From CALMBW01 sp963779645 (GTDB taxonomy: Bacteria > Actinomycetota > CADDZG01 > WHSQ01), in assembly GCA_963779645.1 (NCBI GenBank), contig CAVZYX010000005.1, positions 186,001 through 250,000 on the forward strand: a stretch of DNA of 64,000 nt. The letters are read 5' to 3'. The notes beneath the pieces are model-generated. The model saw nothing but the letters and a program-made list of their open reading frames with translations. It was not told the origin of the DNA and did not search any database. Every line of letters starts with the position of its first letter. Positions within the stretch are counted from its first letter, which is position 1. The translations under genes and the position numbers were made by a program. Shown piece by piece: positions 8,686 to 16,937 of the stretch.

Positions 8686-9882
8686 TTAGGGATCGGGTCC
8701 TCGGCTGGGTACTAGTTCGCCCAACAGGTCTTCCCATAACCACTTCTTGACGTCGTAGTCGAGCGGCGGGGGCCCTTCGTGCAAGACCTTCCCTTCTGGA
8801 CTGATGAACACCAGGTCGCCGTCGGGATCGCCCTGCACTTCCCAACCACCCCCATGGAGCAGCGGGTGATGGGTTCCCTTGCAGAAGCGTGCACCCTTCT
8901 TCAGATCGGTGCGGCCACCGCGGGTCCAGTGGTCGAGGTGATGGTTCTGCAGGAACTTCGTCTCGTGACAGCCGGGCCAGCGGCATTCGAGGTCGCGCAA
9001 GGCGATCTGCCGGGCGAGCCACGGCGGGAAGATGCGCTGGGTACGTCCCACCCCGACCGGGGTGCCGTCCTCGCCACAGAGGACCGGTTGGATGCACGCG
9101 TCGCAAAGGATGCGCTCCATCACGTCGGACGAGAAGATGCCACCACTCTGCGATCGCCCGTTGCCCATCCCGGTGCGCGCGGTCTCTAGGTCCATGGTGA
9201 GCACCACCGTGGCGCGATCGGAATCTTGATCCTGGGCGATCGAAGTCGTAGCGAGAGCCGCCAGCGCATCGGCGCGTCGCTGAGCCACCGTCACGAAGCG
9301 GCCCTCAGCGTCCTTGTTGGATGCCTGGTCCACTATGCGTTCCAGCGACTGTGCGATGGCTGCACCTTGTTCGGCCCCGAAGCTCCCCCACAGGGTCCAT
9401 CTGGTGCCCCCGTCGCGCCACCCATAGCGCAGCTCGCGCTTGCGATGGATGTCTTTCTCCTGGTCCGTTGATACGACCCGAGCGCGTCGAGCGGCGGCCT
9501 CTAGCGCGGTGATCGAAGCATCTTTGGCTTCCTTGGCCACCACTTCGTCGTTGTCGGGGGTGGCCAGTTTCGCCACGGCGACGACCTTGTCGAAAGAGAT
9601 CTCACCTGACGCGTAGGTCTCGGCGAGATGCGGGAGATGTTCCAAAGCGATGGCGGTCTCGGCCATCGTGATGCCGGTGCGCAGTGAAACGCCGAGCTTC
9701 TGACACAGCCAACCAGCGGTGTCGCGCGCGCCGTCTTGTCTGTGGCTCTTGCGACGGGCATGCTCCGCCGTCATAGCCAATAGTTCGCGGTCTGTCGCAT
9801 TGCGGATGCCGTGGAGCTGGCCGATCCCATGCGAGAGCTCTTCGTCGCTGAAGTCTCGATATGAAGTTGCGATACCAATCAC
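8686..9882 (-). CDS. DUF222 / 13E12-family HNH endonuclease
   Basis: The 398-residue protein has an N-terminal DUF222 region (about 10-270) and a C-terminal HNH nuclease with CRWPGCHETKFLQNHHLDHW followed by RFCKGTHHPLLHGGGW. That supplies the Cys/His metal pairs and the HH-H catalytic pattern. 13E12-repeat proteins are abundant, mobile-like genes in Actinomycetota, and several in Mycobacterium are LexA-controlled. Here a perfect SOS box lies 48 bases upstream. The start is ATT or nearby GTG-like context, with 9882 chosen for frame length. Function in DNA processing is inferred from the fold. Confidence 0.9.
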   Translation of the reverse strand: MIGIATSYRDFSDEELSHGIGQLHGIRNATDRELLAMTAEHARRKSHRQDGARDTAGWLCQKLGVSLRTGITMAETAIALEHLPHLAETYASGEISFDKVVAVAKLATPDNDEVVAKEAKDASITALEAAARRARVVSTDQEKDIHRKRELRYGWRDGGTRWTLWGSFGAEQGAAIAQSLERIVDQASNKDAEGRFVTVAQRRADALAALATTSIAQDQDSDRATVVLTMDLETARTGMGNGRSQSGGIFSSDVMERILCDACIQPVLCGEDGTPVGVGRTQRIFPPWLARQIALRDLECRWPGCHETKFLQNHHLDHWTRGGRTDLKKGARFCKGTHHPLLHGGGWEVQGDPDGDLVFISPEGKVLHEGPPPLDYDVKKWLWEDLLGELVPSRGPDP

Positions 9883-9929
9883 CGCCTAGGCGGCACTTCA
9901 GGATGTGCGGTCCTACTTGGGACTATATA

Positions 9930-9943
9930 CGAACGTATGTTCG
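9930..9943. promoter_or_regulatory. LexA (SOS) box upstream of DUF222-HNH gene
   Basis: CGAACGTATGTTCG matches the Gram-positive LexA consensus CGAAC-N4-GTTCG exactly and extends to GTTCGA on one side. It lies 48 bases upstream of the DUF222-HNH start, overlapping the likely promoter. Confidence 0.82.
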
Positions 9944-9975
9944 ATAGTCAAGCCAGCTAAGACGACCCCTCGGGG

Positions 9976-10911
9976 CTATCCGAGGTCGGCTTCGGTGATG
10001 GGCCCGGTGACGTTCGAGCGGGGGCCTGCTTTGAGCATCTTGCTCGGCAGTTCGCCCTGGATGAAGGTCTGGGCGATGCGAGCAGCTTCGATCAGCTTGT
10101 CGAGGTCGATACCGGTTTCGATCTCCATGTCGTTCAGCATGTGGACCAGGTCCTCGGTGACGATGTTCCCTGTGGCTCCGGTCGCGTAGGGGCTGCCACC
10201 CATGCCTCCGATGCTGGCGTCGAAGTAATCGATTCCGAGTTCAAGTGCCGCGACGACATTGGCGAGGCCGGTGCCTCGGGTGTCGTGGAAATGCATGTTG
10301 AGCTCGACCTCGGGAACGTCCGTGCGTAGAGCCTCGATCACTTCTCGCACTCGTCGCGGGGTTCCCATCCCCGTCGTGTCGCCATAGGAGATCGACGAGA
10401 TGCCACAGTCGAGCATCCATCTGGTTACCTCGACGACGCGGCCCGGGGGGATGTCCCCCTCGTAAGGGCAGCCGAACGCGGTCGAGATGGTTCCCTCGAC
10501 GGGCACGCCGGCAGCGTTCGCAACCTCCACCACCTCTTGGACGTTGGGGACCGAGTCCTTGACCGTGCGACGCACGTTCTTGAGGTTGTAGGAATCACTC
10601 GCCGCGATGAAAACCTGCAAGCCATCGACGCCGGCTTCAACCGCAGCCTCGGCCCCCCTACGGTTCGGAACGAGAGCCGAATAGAAAACATCCGGCTTGC
10701 GTTCGATCCCGTCCCAGACCTCACGAGCGTCCGCCATGTTCGGGATGGCCTTCGGTGAGACGAACGACACGGCTTCGATGAAGCGAATGCCGGTGCTCGA
10801 CAACGCGTTGATCAGTCGGATCTTGTCATCGGTAGCCACCTGCGCCTTCTCGGATTGGATCCCGTCGCGCGGGCCGACCTCTCGTATCCGCACCGACGTC
10901 GGAGGACTCAC
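9976..10911 (-). CDS. Hydroxymethylglutaryl-CoA lyase family protein
   Basis: The 311-residue TIM-barrel protein has the catalytic R15-D16 pair (EVGPRDGIQ), the metal ligands in HFHDTRG (H207, H209, with D16) and the HMGL signature loop GGMGGSPYATGATGN (235-249). In typical HMG-CoA lyases this loop has Cys where S240 sits. HMG-CoA lyase splits HMG-CoA into acetyl-CoA and acetoacetate at the end of leucine degradation. The GTG start overlaps the stop of the upstream enoyl-CoA hydratase gene by four bases (GTGA), so they are translationally coupled. The hydratase and carboxyltransferase context supports a leucine role, but the Ser substitution leaves activity uncertain. Confidence 0.87.
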   Translation of the reverse strand: MSPPTSVRIREVGPRDGIQSEKAQVATDDKIRLINALSSTGIRFIEAVSFVSPKAIPNMADAREVWDGIERKPDVFYSALVPNRRGAEAAVEAGVDGLQVFIAASDSYNLKNVRRTVKDSVPNVQEVVEVANAAGVPVEGTISTAFGCPYEGDIPPGRVVEVTRWMLDCGISSISYGDTTGMGTPRRVREVIEALRTDVPEVELNMHFHDTRGTGLANVVAALELGIDYFDASIGGMGGSPYATGATGNIVTEDLVHMLNDMEIETGIDLDKLIEAARIAQTFIQGELPSKMLKAGPRSNVTGPITEADLG

Positions 10912-11690
10912 CTGTTCTGCCAGCGGGGATCGCGCTTGTCGTTGAAGGCTGCTATTCCCTCTTCACGATCCTTCGACGAGATCACGGTCTTCCACATGTC
11001 GTTCTCGATCTCGATCCCATCCTCGAGCGCGACACCAACCGTGGAGTTGATCGCGTGCTTCGCCGCTCTGATCGCAACCGGGGAGCTCTTGCAGAGATCG
11101 CGAGCGACCTCGACGGTCCAAGCATCCAGTTCGTCACGTTCACAGATCTCGGCGACCAGGCCGAGCTGCTGAGCGAAGTCGGCATCGACCCTCTTACCTC
11201 GGAAGATGAGGTCCTTCGCCCGGGCGACTCCCACCGATCGCGCCAGGAGCTGAGTGCCTCCGCCGGCCGGCAGTAGACCAACACGCACTTCGGGAAGACC
11301 GATCTGCGTGCCTTCGGCCGCCACCACGATGTCGCAGCTCAGCAACAGCTCACAACCGCCACCCAACGCGAAGCCGAAGATCGACGCGATGACCGGTTGC
11401 GGTATCGACCGCAGCGCCTCGAACATCCCCCGTATCTGAGCGCGGTTCGCATAGAAATCGTCGAGTGTGAAAGCGTTGCGTTCCTTCAGGTCGGCCCCTA
11501 CACAGAAGGCTTTCTCGCCTGCGGCACCTACTATCACCACCCAGGTGTCGTCATCGTTCGCCACCGCTTTGAATGCGGTCGTCAGTTCCTCGGCCATCGC
11601 GCCCGAGATCGCGTTGAGCGCGTCCGGACGGTTCAGGCGGATCGTGGTGACGTGTTCGGACGAGCCGACCTCGATCAGCTCGTACCTCAT
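10908..11690 (-). CDS. Enoyl-CoA hydratase/isomerase (methylglutaconyl-CoA hydratase-like)
   Basis: The 260-residue crotonase-fold protein has the oxyanion-hole segments GEKAFCVGADLKER (about 56-69) and FGFALGGGCELLLSCD, and the catalytic-region segment GLPEVRVGLLPAGGGTQ with its glutamate. The start used is the ATG at 11690 (MRYELIEVG), which overlaps the stop of the carboxyltransferase gene by four bases (ATGA); the open frame runs further upstream but only as shadow. Placed between an acyl-CoA carboxylase beta subunit and an HMG-CoA-lyase-like gene, it probably hydrates 3-methylglutaconyl-CoA (inference). Confidence 0.9.
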   Translation of the reverse strand: MRYELIEVGSSEHVTTIRLNRPDALNAISGAMAEELTTAFKAVANDDDTWVVIVGAAGEKAFCVGADLKERNAFTLDDFYANRAQIRGMFEALRSIPQPVIASIFGFALGGGCELLLSCDIVVAAEGTQIGLPEVRVGLLPAGGGTQLLARSVGVARAKDLIFRGKRVDADFAQQLGLVAEICERDELDAWTVEVARDLCKSSPVAIRAAKHAINSTVGVALEDGIEIENDMWKTVISSKDREEGIAAFNDKRDPRWQNR

Positions 11691-13225
11691 ACCGGAGGAA
11701 CCCCGTGATGGCGGTCGCTGAAGTGACGATCTTTGCGAGCCGAGTAGTCGAGACGAGCGATCAGGTCCGCTCGAAGCTGATCGGGCTGTACGACGGCATC
11801 GACGATGTTCTCGGACGCAAGTCGCACGAGGTCGATGTCTTCTTCGTATTCCTTCCTCTTCTCGGCAACGAAGGCCGCGCGCTCCTTCGGGTCTTCGATC
11901 GCCGCGATCTTGTTGAAGAAGACAGCATTGACCGCGGGCTCGGGTCCCATCACCGCGATCCGAGCCGTGGGCAGAGCGATCGTTGCATCCGGTTCGAACC
12001 CCGGGCCGGCCATCGCATAGAGACCGGCTCCGTATGCCTTCCGGACGATCACGCAGAACTTCGGAACGGTTGCCTCCGACACGGCGGTGATCATCTTGGC
12101 TCCGTGGCGGATCATCCCCTGCCGTTCGACCTGCGTTCCGATCATGAAACCGGGAACGTCGCTGAGGAACACGAGTGGGATGTTGAAGGCGTCGCACAAC
12201 CAGATGAACCGAGCGGCTTTGTCAGCCGAATCGACGAAAAGCACGCCACCTTTCTGAGCGGGCTGGTTGGCCACGATCCCAACTGCTCTTCCGTCCATAC
12301 GAGCCAACCCGGTGATCAGTTCCTTGGCGAAGTCGGGCTTGATCTCGAAGAAACTGTCTTCGTCGACGAGACCGGCGACCATCGAATACATGTCGAATGC
12401 TTGCGATTCATCTTCCGGTACGAGGTTCTGAAGCGATCCGGTGAAAGCTGGGGGCCGCGCCTCTTCGAACGGAGCATCCTCGAGCCAACTCTGCGGGAAG
12501 TACGAGATGTAAGAACGTGCTGCCTCGATGGCAGCCTTGTCATCAGCGCAAACGAGGTCACCGCATCCCGAGATCTCGGCATGCATCCGTGCCCCGCCCA
12601 TCTCCTCGAGCGTCACCTTCTCGCCGATGACTTCCTCGGCCATCCGCGGGGACCCGAGATACATGGACGCGTTGCCCTCGACCATGAACACCACATCGCA
12701 GAAAGCGGGGATGTAAGCGCCACCTGCCGCACTCGGGCCGAACAGACAGCAGACCTGCGGAACGTGTCCCGATGCTTGGACCTGGTTGTAGAAGATCTTC
12801 CCCGCGCCTCGCCGGCCGGGGAAGAGGTCAACCTGATCCGTGATCCGAGCTCCGGCAGAGTCAACCAGGTACATGATCGGATGTTCGTGTTTCCGGGCAA
12901 GTTCGATGATGCGGATGATCTTCTCGACCGTTCGAGCCCCCCACGATCCGGCTTTGACGGTGGGATCGTTGGCCATGATCGCAACAGGCCGACCATTGAT
13001 CTTCCCCACGCCGGTGACGACTCCGTCGGCGGGGAGGTCCCCCGCAACGGCGTTGACGAGCATCCCGTCTTCGACGAAACCGTCAGCCGAGTCGAGTAGG
13101 AGCGCGAGCCGGTCACGGACGAAGAGCTTGCCCTGCTGCGCGAGCTTCGGAAGGTATCTCTCGTTCCCCTTGGCGACCTGTTCGGTCAGCCCACTCAACT
13201 CTTCGTTACGGTGTCCATTGGCCAT
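11687..13225 (-). CDS. Acyl-CoA carboxylase carboxyltransferase (beta) subunit
   Basis: The 512-residue protein has two crotonase-like halves: an N-terminal acyl-CoA side with YLVDSAGARITDQVDLFPGR and FGPSAAGGAYIPAFCD, and a C-terminal biotin side with GVLFVDSADKAARFIWLCD, PLVFLSDVPGFMIGT and KAYGAGLYAMAGPGF. It moves CO2 from carboxybiotin to an acyl-CoA. Together with the hydratase and lyase downstream it fits methylcrotonyl-CoA carboxylase; a propionyl/acetyl-CoA substrate is also possible. The ATG at 13225 (MANGHRNEE) gives normal family length. The three genes overlap by four bases at each junction, so they form a tight operon. Confidence 0.92.
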   Translation of the reverse strand: MANGHRNEELSGLTEQVAKGNERYLPKLAQQGKLFVRDRLALLLDSADGFVEDGMLVNAVAGDLPADGVVTGVGKINGRPVAIMANDPTVKAGSWGARTVEKIIRIIELARKHEHPIMYLVDSAGARITDQVDLFPGRRGAGKIFYNQVQASGHVPQVCCLFGPSAAGGAYIPAFCDVVFMVEGNASMYLGSPRMAEEVIGEKVTLEEMGGARMHAEISGCGDLVCADDKAAIEAARSYISYFPQSWLEDAPFEEARPPAFTGSLQNLVPEDESQAFDMYSMVAGLVDEDSFFEIKPDFAKELITGLARMDGRAVGIVANQPAQKGGVLFVDSADKAARFIWLCDAFNIPLVFLSDVPGFMIGTQVERQGMIRHGAKMITAVSEATVPKFCVIVRKAYGAGLYAMAGPGFEPDATIALPTARIAVMGPEPAVNAVFFNKIAAIEDPKERAAFVAEKRKEYEEDIDLVRLASENIVDAVVQPDQLRADLIARLDYSARKDRHFSDRHHGVPPV

Positions 13226-13278
13226 GACGTGAATGGTACTGCCCCCGATATTGGAGCCGCTGTCTGAAAACGATCTAT

Positions 13279-13770
13279 GTGCTTCGACATGCCAAGTCCG
13301 ACTGGGTCCAGGGAGCCGAAGACCACGAACGCCCGTTGAACGAGCGCGGCTTTGCATCCAGCTCGGTTGTCGGACATTTCCTGAAGAGCGCGACCATAGA
13401 ACCTGACGTAGTCCTGTGCTCATCTGCACGACGCGCCCAACAGACCCTGGAGGGGATCCGCTTCTCGCTACCTGAGGACACCAAGATCCTCATCGAACAC
13501 GATCTGTATCTAGCTTCGGTGACCGAACTCCTCACACGCTTGAGAACGCTGGACGATGGAACCGATTCGGTGATGCTGATCGGCCACAACCCCGGGGTTC
13601 AGGACCTCATCGGACGTTTGGCGAACGACGGCGAATTGTTGGAGGAGGTCGCAACGAAGTACCCAACGGCGGCTCTTGCGACGATGACGTTCGAGGGCAC
13701 TTGGAACGAACTAGAGCCTGCCTCTGCGCGGCTTACCGCCTTCGTCACTCCGAAAGATCTAGCCAGGTGA
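13279..13770 (+). CDS. SixA-type phosphohistidine phosphatase (histidine phosphatase superfamily)
   Basis: The protein has the branch signature LRHAKSDW with the nucleophile His, the second Arg in SSARRAQQTLEG, and the distal catalytic segment LIGHNPGVQDLI. These proteins dephosphorylate phosphohistidine in signalling relays or small phospho-substrates. The first standard start is GTG at 13279, but that removes the first beta strand. The in-frame CTG at 13264 would give LKTIYVLRHAK, the usual N-terminus, and no ATG/GTG/TTG occurs between the upstream stop and 13279. Its last 12 bases overlap the convergent birA. Confidence 0.85.
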   Translation: MLRHAKSDWVQGAEDHERPLNERGFASSSVVGHFLKSATIEPDVVLCSSARRAQQTLEGIRFSLPEDTKILIEHDLYLASVTELLTRLRTLDDGTDSVMLIGHNPGVQDLIGRLANDGELLEEVATKYPTAALATMTFEGTWNELEPASARLTAFVTPKDLAR

Positions 13771-14556
13771 ACTCGTCGAGCGCGTGATCTCCGCGGAGCG
13801 CACCTCCTCGACCCGATCGGCGAACTCCACCTCGAGTGCCCCCGACGGCAGTAACCGTCGAGCGATCCCCGAATCGACGCGACCGTCCGCGAAGGTCAAC
13901 TCCACGTCGTGGCCCAGTACGGCCGACCGTTCACTCGCGAGGCGAACGATCTCGAGTGCTCCTGCATCCGTCCTGAGCGAGTGATACAGAGGTTCTAGCC
14001 ACGAGAGGACCGCTGCCAGGACGCGGGCACGCGATGGAACGCTCGCAGAGACCTCCGAAAGAGTTACAACGCGGCCCCCGAGTTCCTCGGGCCAGTCCAA
14101 CGCACCTAGGTTGATACCTATCCCCGCGATCGCACTGGCGACGCGGCCACCATCACTCTGCGACTCGACGAGGATGCCCGCGAGCTTCTTGCCTCCGACC
14201 GTGACGTCGTTGGGCCACTTGAGGTGAGCATCGACCTCGGCGATCTCTCTTAAGGCCTCGGCCACGGCGACACCGACGGTCGTCGTTAGCAGGTCCAGAC
14301 GATCGCCCGGCCACGGAGGACGCAAGACAACAGAGAAAGTCAGCGATGCACCGGGGGCCGAGATCCACGATCGACTCCAGCGTCCGCGCCCGGCCGTCTG
14401 GGAATCTGCGACCACAACCGCGCCCTCGGGCGCGCCCTCGGCAGCCCATCGGATGGCTTCGCTATTGGTCGAATCGATCTCGGTCAGATGTCGCAGAGGG
14501 TCCCCGAACGCGCCGCAAAGGAGAGGTCGGATCTCGGCAAGCAAGTCTTCGGTCAT
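13759..14556 (-). CDS. birA: Biotin--[acetyl-CoA-carboxylase] ligase
   Basis: The 265-residue protein has the biotin protein ligase catalytic core: TDSTNSEA, the biotinyl-AMP loop GRGRWSRSW, and LKWPNDVTVGGKKLAGILVE with the catalytic lysine, plus an SH3-like C-terminal domain (about 215-262). No N-terminal winged helix is present, so it should be a ligase without repressor activity. It would attach biotin to the two carboxylase alpha subunits in this window. It is divergent from one of them, with only 21 bases between start codons. Confidence 0.94.
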   Translation of the reverse strand: MTEDLLAEIRPLLCGAFGDPLRHLTEIDSTNSEAIRWAAEGAPEGAVVVADSQTAGRGRWSRSWISAPGASLTFSVVLRPPWPGDRLDLLTTTVGVAVAEALREIAEVDAHLKWPNDVTVGGKKLAGILVESQSDGGRVASAIAGIGINLGALDWPEELGGRVVTLSEVSASVPSRARVLAAVLSWLEPLYHSLRTDAGALEIVRLASERSAVLGHDVELTFADGRVDSGIARRLLPSGALEVEFADRVEEVRSAEITRSTSSPG

Positions 14557-14577
14557 CGCACTCTAGGATACGGACCC

Positions 14578-16320
14578 ATGTTCACCAAGCTGCTCATCGC
14601 CAACAGAGGTGAGATCGCGATCCGAGTGATCCGAGCTTGCCGCGACCTCGACATCCGATCCGTGGCCGTCTACTCCGACATCGACAAAGACGCTGTTCAT
14701 GTCCGCATGGCCGATGAGGCTTACAACGTGGGGCCGGGGCCCGCCTCGGAGTCGTACCTGAAGATCGAGAACATCCTGGCAGCGGCGAAGCGATCGGGGG
14801 CACAGGCTGTCCACCCCGGTTACGGATTCCTTGCGGAGAATGCTGCCTTCGCACAAGCGGTGATGGATGCGGGGATGACTTGGGTTGGTCCGCAACCTGA
14901 CGTCATCGAGTCGATGGGAGAGAAGACGGCGGCGCGTCGTGCTGCGATGGATGCAGGCGTCCCGGTCGTCCCGGGTACGAAAGACCCGGTTACCGAAGCG
15001 GCCGAGGTTCGAGCCTTCGCGAAGGAGCATGGCTTACCTATCGCGATCAAGGCGTCGGCAGGTGGCGGTGGCAAGGGCTTCCGAGTGGTCGAGTCCGACG
15101 ATGACATCGAGGAAGCCTTGGCCGGAGCAGCTCGAGAGGCGAAGGCATACTTCAGTAACGACGAGGTCTTCATCGAGCGCTACCTTCAGCGCCCGCGCCA
15201 CATCGAGATCCAGGTCCTCGGGGACGGCAAAGGGAACGTGATCAGCTTCCCCGAACGCGACTGCTCACTGCAGCGACGCCACCAGAAACTCGTCGAGGAA
15301 TCCCCCTCCCCGGCGCTCACACCGGACGTGCGCGCTCAGATCATGGACGCAGCAGCACAGTTGGCCAAGCACGAGAATTACCTCAACGCCGGCACCTGTG
15401 AATTCCTGCTCGACGCCGACGGAGAGCGTTTCTATTTCCTCGAGATGAATACGCGTCTTCAGGTCGAGCATCCGGTCACGGAACTCGTGACGGGAATCGA
15501 CCTCGTCAAGGCACAACTGTTCGTTGCAGCCGGTGAGTCACTGTGGTTCGACCAAGCGAGTATCGAGCTCCGTGGAGCCGCCATCGAATGCCGGATCAAT
15601 GCCGAGAACCCGGCGAAGAACTTCATGCCCTCCCCCGGAAGGATCGGCTCGTACAGAGAACCAACAGGACCGGGCGTCCGTGTCGATTCGGGGGCTGAAG
15701 CCAATTACGACATCCCCCAGACCTACGACCCGATGATCGCCAAGCTGATCACCTACGGCAGTGACAGGGAGGAAACGCGGCGTCGGATGCTTCGAGCACT
15801 CAGCGAGTACGAGATCGAAGGCATCAAGACGACGATCCCATTCCACCGGTTGATGCTCGCCGACGAAAGATTCGCATCGGGCAACTACCACACCAGCACT
15901 GTAGAGAAAGAGATGGACCTCACTCCCCTAGCCGAGACGACCGAGCCGAAACCTGTCGCCGGCGCACCGGAGATCGCTGTACGCGATTTCGAGGTGGAGG
16001 TTGGTGGGAAACGGATCGAAGTGAAGGTGCGAGAGCACCTCGAGAGCTTGACCCGACCACGTAAACCGAAGCCTCCGAAATCAGCGGGCAAGCTTGCCGG
16101 CGGAGGCACCGATGTGCTCGCGGCCCCCATGCAGGGGACCATCGTGAAAGTGCTGGTGAAGCAGGGTGATTCGGTCGAGGCCGGCGACACGATCTGCGTT
16201 CTCGAGGCGATGAAGATGGAGAATTCGATCCTGGCTCACGCCCCCGGCAAGGTCGAGGAACTAAAGGCGGAACCTGGAAAATCCGTGCAAGCCGGTGAAA
16301 CGCTCGCGGTAATCCGCTAG
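14578..16320 (+). CDS. Acyl-CoA carboxylase alpha subunit (biotin carboxylase plus biotin carrier), second copy
   Basis: The 580-residue protein starts at ATG 14578 with MFTKLLIANRGEIAIRV. It has the ATP-grasp loop KASAGGGGKGFRVVE, the core EMNTRLQVEHPVTELV, a linker (about 475-505) and a biotinyl domain with acceptor lysine at about K546 (EAMKMENS). It resembles the actinobacterial AccA3-type subunit shared by acetyl- and propionyl-CoA carboxylases. It is about 25 residues longer than the copy at 6893-8557. It diverges from birA with a 21-base spacer, so the ligase and its substrate are likely co-regulated. The open frame continues upstream of 14578 but overlaps birA and looks like shadow. 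Confidence 0.94.
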   Translation: MFTKLLIANRGEIAIRVIRACRDLDIRSVAVYSDIDKDAVHVRMADEAYNVGPGPASESYLKIENILAAAKRSGAQAVHPGYGFLAENAAFAQAVMDAGMTWVGPQPDVIESMGEKTAARRAAMDAGVPVVPGTKDPVTEAAEVRAFAKEHGLPIAIKASAGGGGKGFRVVESDDDIEEALAGAAREAKAYFSNDEVFIERYLQRPRHIEIQVLGDGKGNVISFPERDCSLQRRHQKLVEESPSPALTPDVRAQIMDAAAQLAKHENYLNAGTCEFLLDADGERFYFLEMNTRLQVEHPVTELVTGIDLVKAQLFVAAGESLWFDQASIELRGAAIECRINAENPAKNFMPSPGRIGSYREPTGPGVRVDSGAEANYDIPQTYDPMIAKLITYGSDREETRRRMLRALSEYEIEGIKTTIPFHRLMLADERFASGNYHTSTVEKEMDLTPLAETTEPKPVAGAPEIAVRDFEVEVGGKRIEVKVREHLESLTRPRKPKPPKSAGKLAGGGTDVLAAPMQGTIVKVLVKQGDSVEAGDTICVLEAMKMENSILAHAPGKVEELKAEPGKSVQAGETLAVIR

Positions 16321-16384
16321 AACCACTGGACGTGGTGAGTCCCCAGACACCAGAATCTTTCTGCGGCGGGAGGAAAGGAAACTC

Positions 16385-16909
16385 ATGAAGAAGCGGTCAT
16401 TGGTTGCGATTGTCCTGGCTCTGGTCGTACTCGGCGCTGCAGCATGCGGTGGTGACGAGGAGCCAAACGTCGACGACATCCTCAACGACGCCGAACAGGC
16501 TCTCGAGGAGGGCTTGGAGGAAGCGGAGGAACAGGCGGAGGATGCACTCGACGCGGCCGGAGGATTCGACGCTGCGCAGTGTCTAGAACTCTCAACTGCT
16601 CTGGCCGAAGCCGCGGGGGCCGCGGTCGGTACGTCCACCGACCCCGAGGCCGCGGTTGAGAGCCTTCGGAACATGGCCGAAGTTGCCGACGGCGAGTTAG
16701 GCGACGATCTCGCCCTGATGGCGGATGCCATGGGTGACTTCTTCGCGGCTCTAGCAGATGCAGGGATCGACATCACCGACCCAGCCACCTATACGAGTGA
16801 AGAAGCGGTGGCGGCACTAACCGAAGCGAACGAAGCCTTGGAGTCCTCCGGTATGCAAGAAGCGTCGGAGAACATCAATACGGCGATAACGGATCTCTGC
16901 GGGGGGTAA
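16385..16909 (+). CDS. Acidic lipoprotein of unknown function
   Basis: The 174-residue protein begins with a clear lipoprotein signal peptide: two Lys and Arg, a hydrophobic stretch and the lipobox LGAAAC (Cys21). The mature part starts with a highly acidic, Ala-rich helical segment (about 28-58; repeated E/A/D) that could form a coiled coil. A further helical region with two Cys residues follows. There is a good AGGAAAGG site just before the ATG. No family was recognised. It lies 64 bases after the carboxylase and 28 bases before a second lipoprotein on the same strand. Confidence 0.8.
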   Translation: MKKRSLVAIVLALVVLGAAACGGDEEPNVDDILNDAEQALEEGLEEAEEQAEDALDAAGGFDAAQCLELSTALAEAAGAAVGTSTDPEAAVESLRNMAEVADGELGDDLALMADAMGDFFAALADAGIDITDPATYTSEEAVAALTEANEALESSGMQEASENINTAITDLCGG

Positions 16910-16937
16910 CGAGACCACAGCCGGGTAACTTGAAGGC

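Noticed and set aside
10908..12197. Long version of the enoyl-CoA hydratase gene (429 codons)
   Set aside because: The first 169 codons are the shadow of the carboxyltransferase gene; homology begins only at the ATG at 11690.
11705..13099. 464-codon open frame on the plus strand across the carboxyltransferase gene
   Set aside because: Antisense to a conserved gene; its composition is that expected of a complementary frame in GC-rich DNA.
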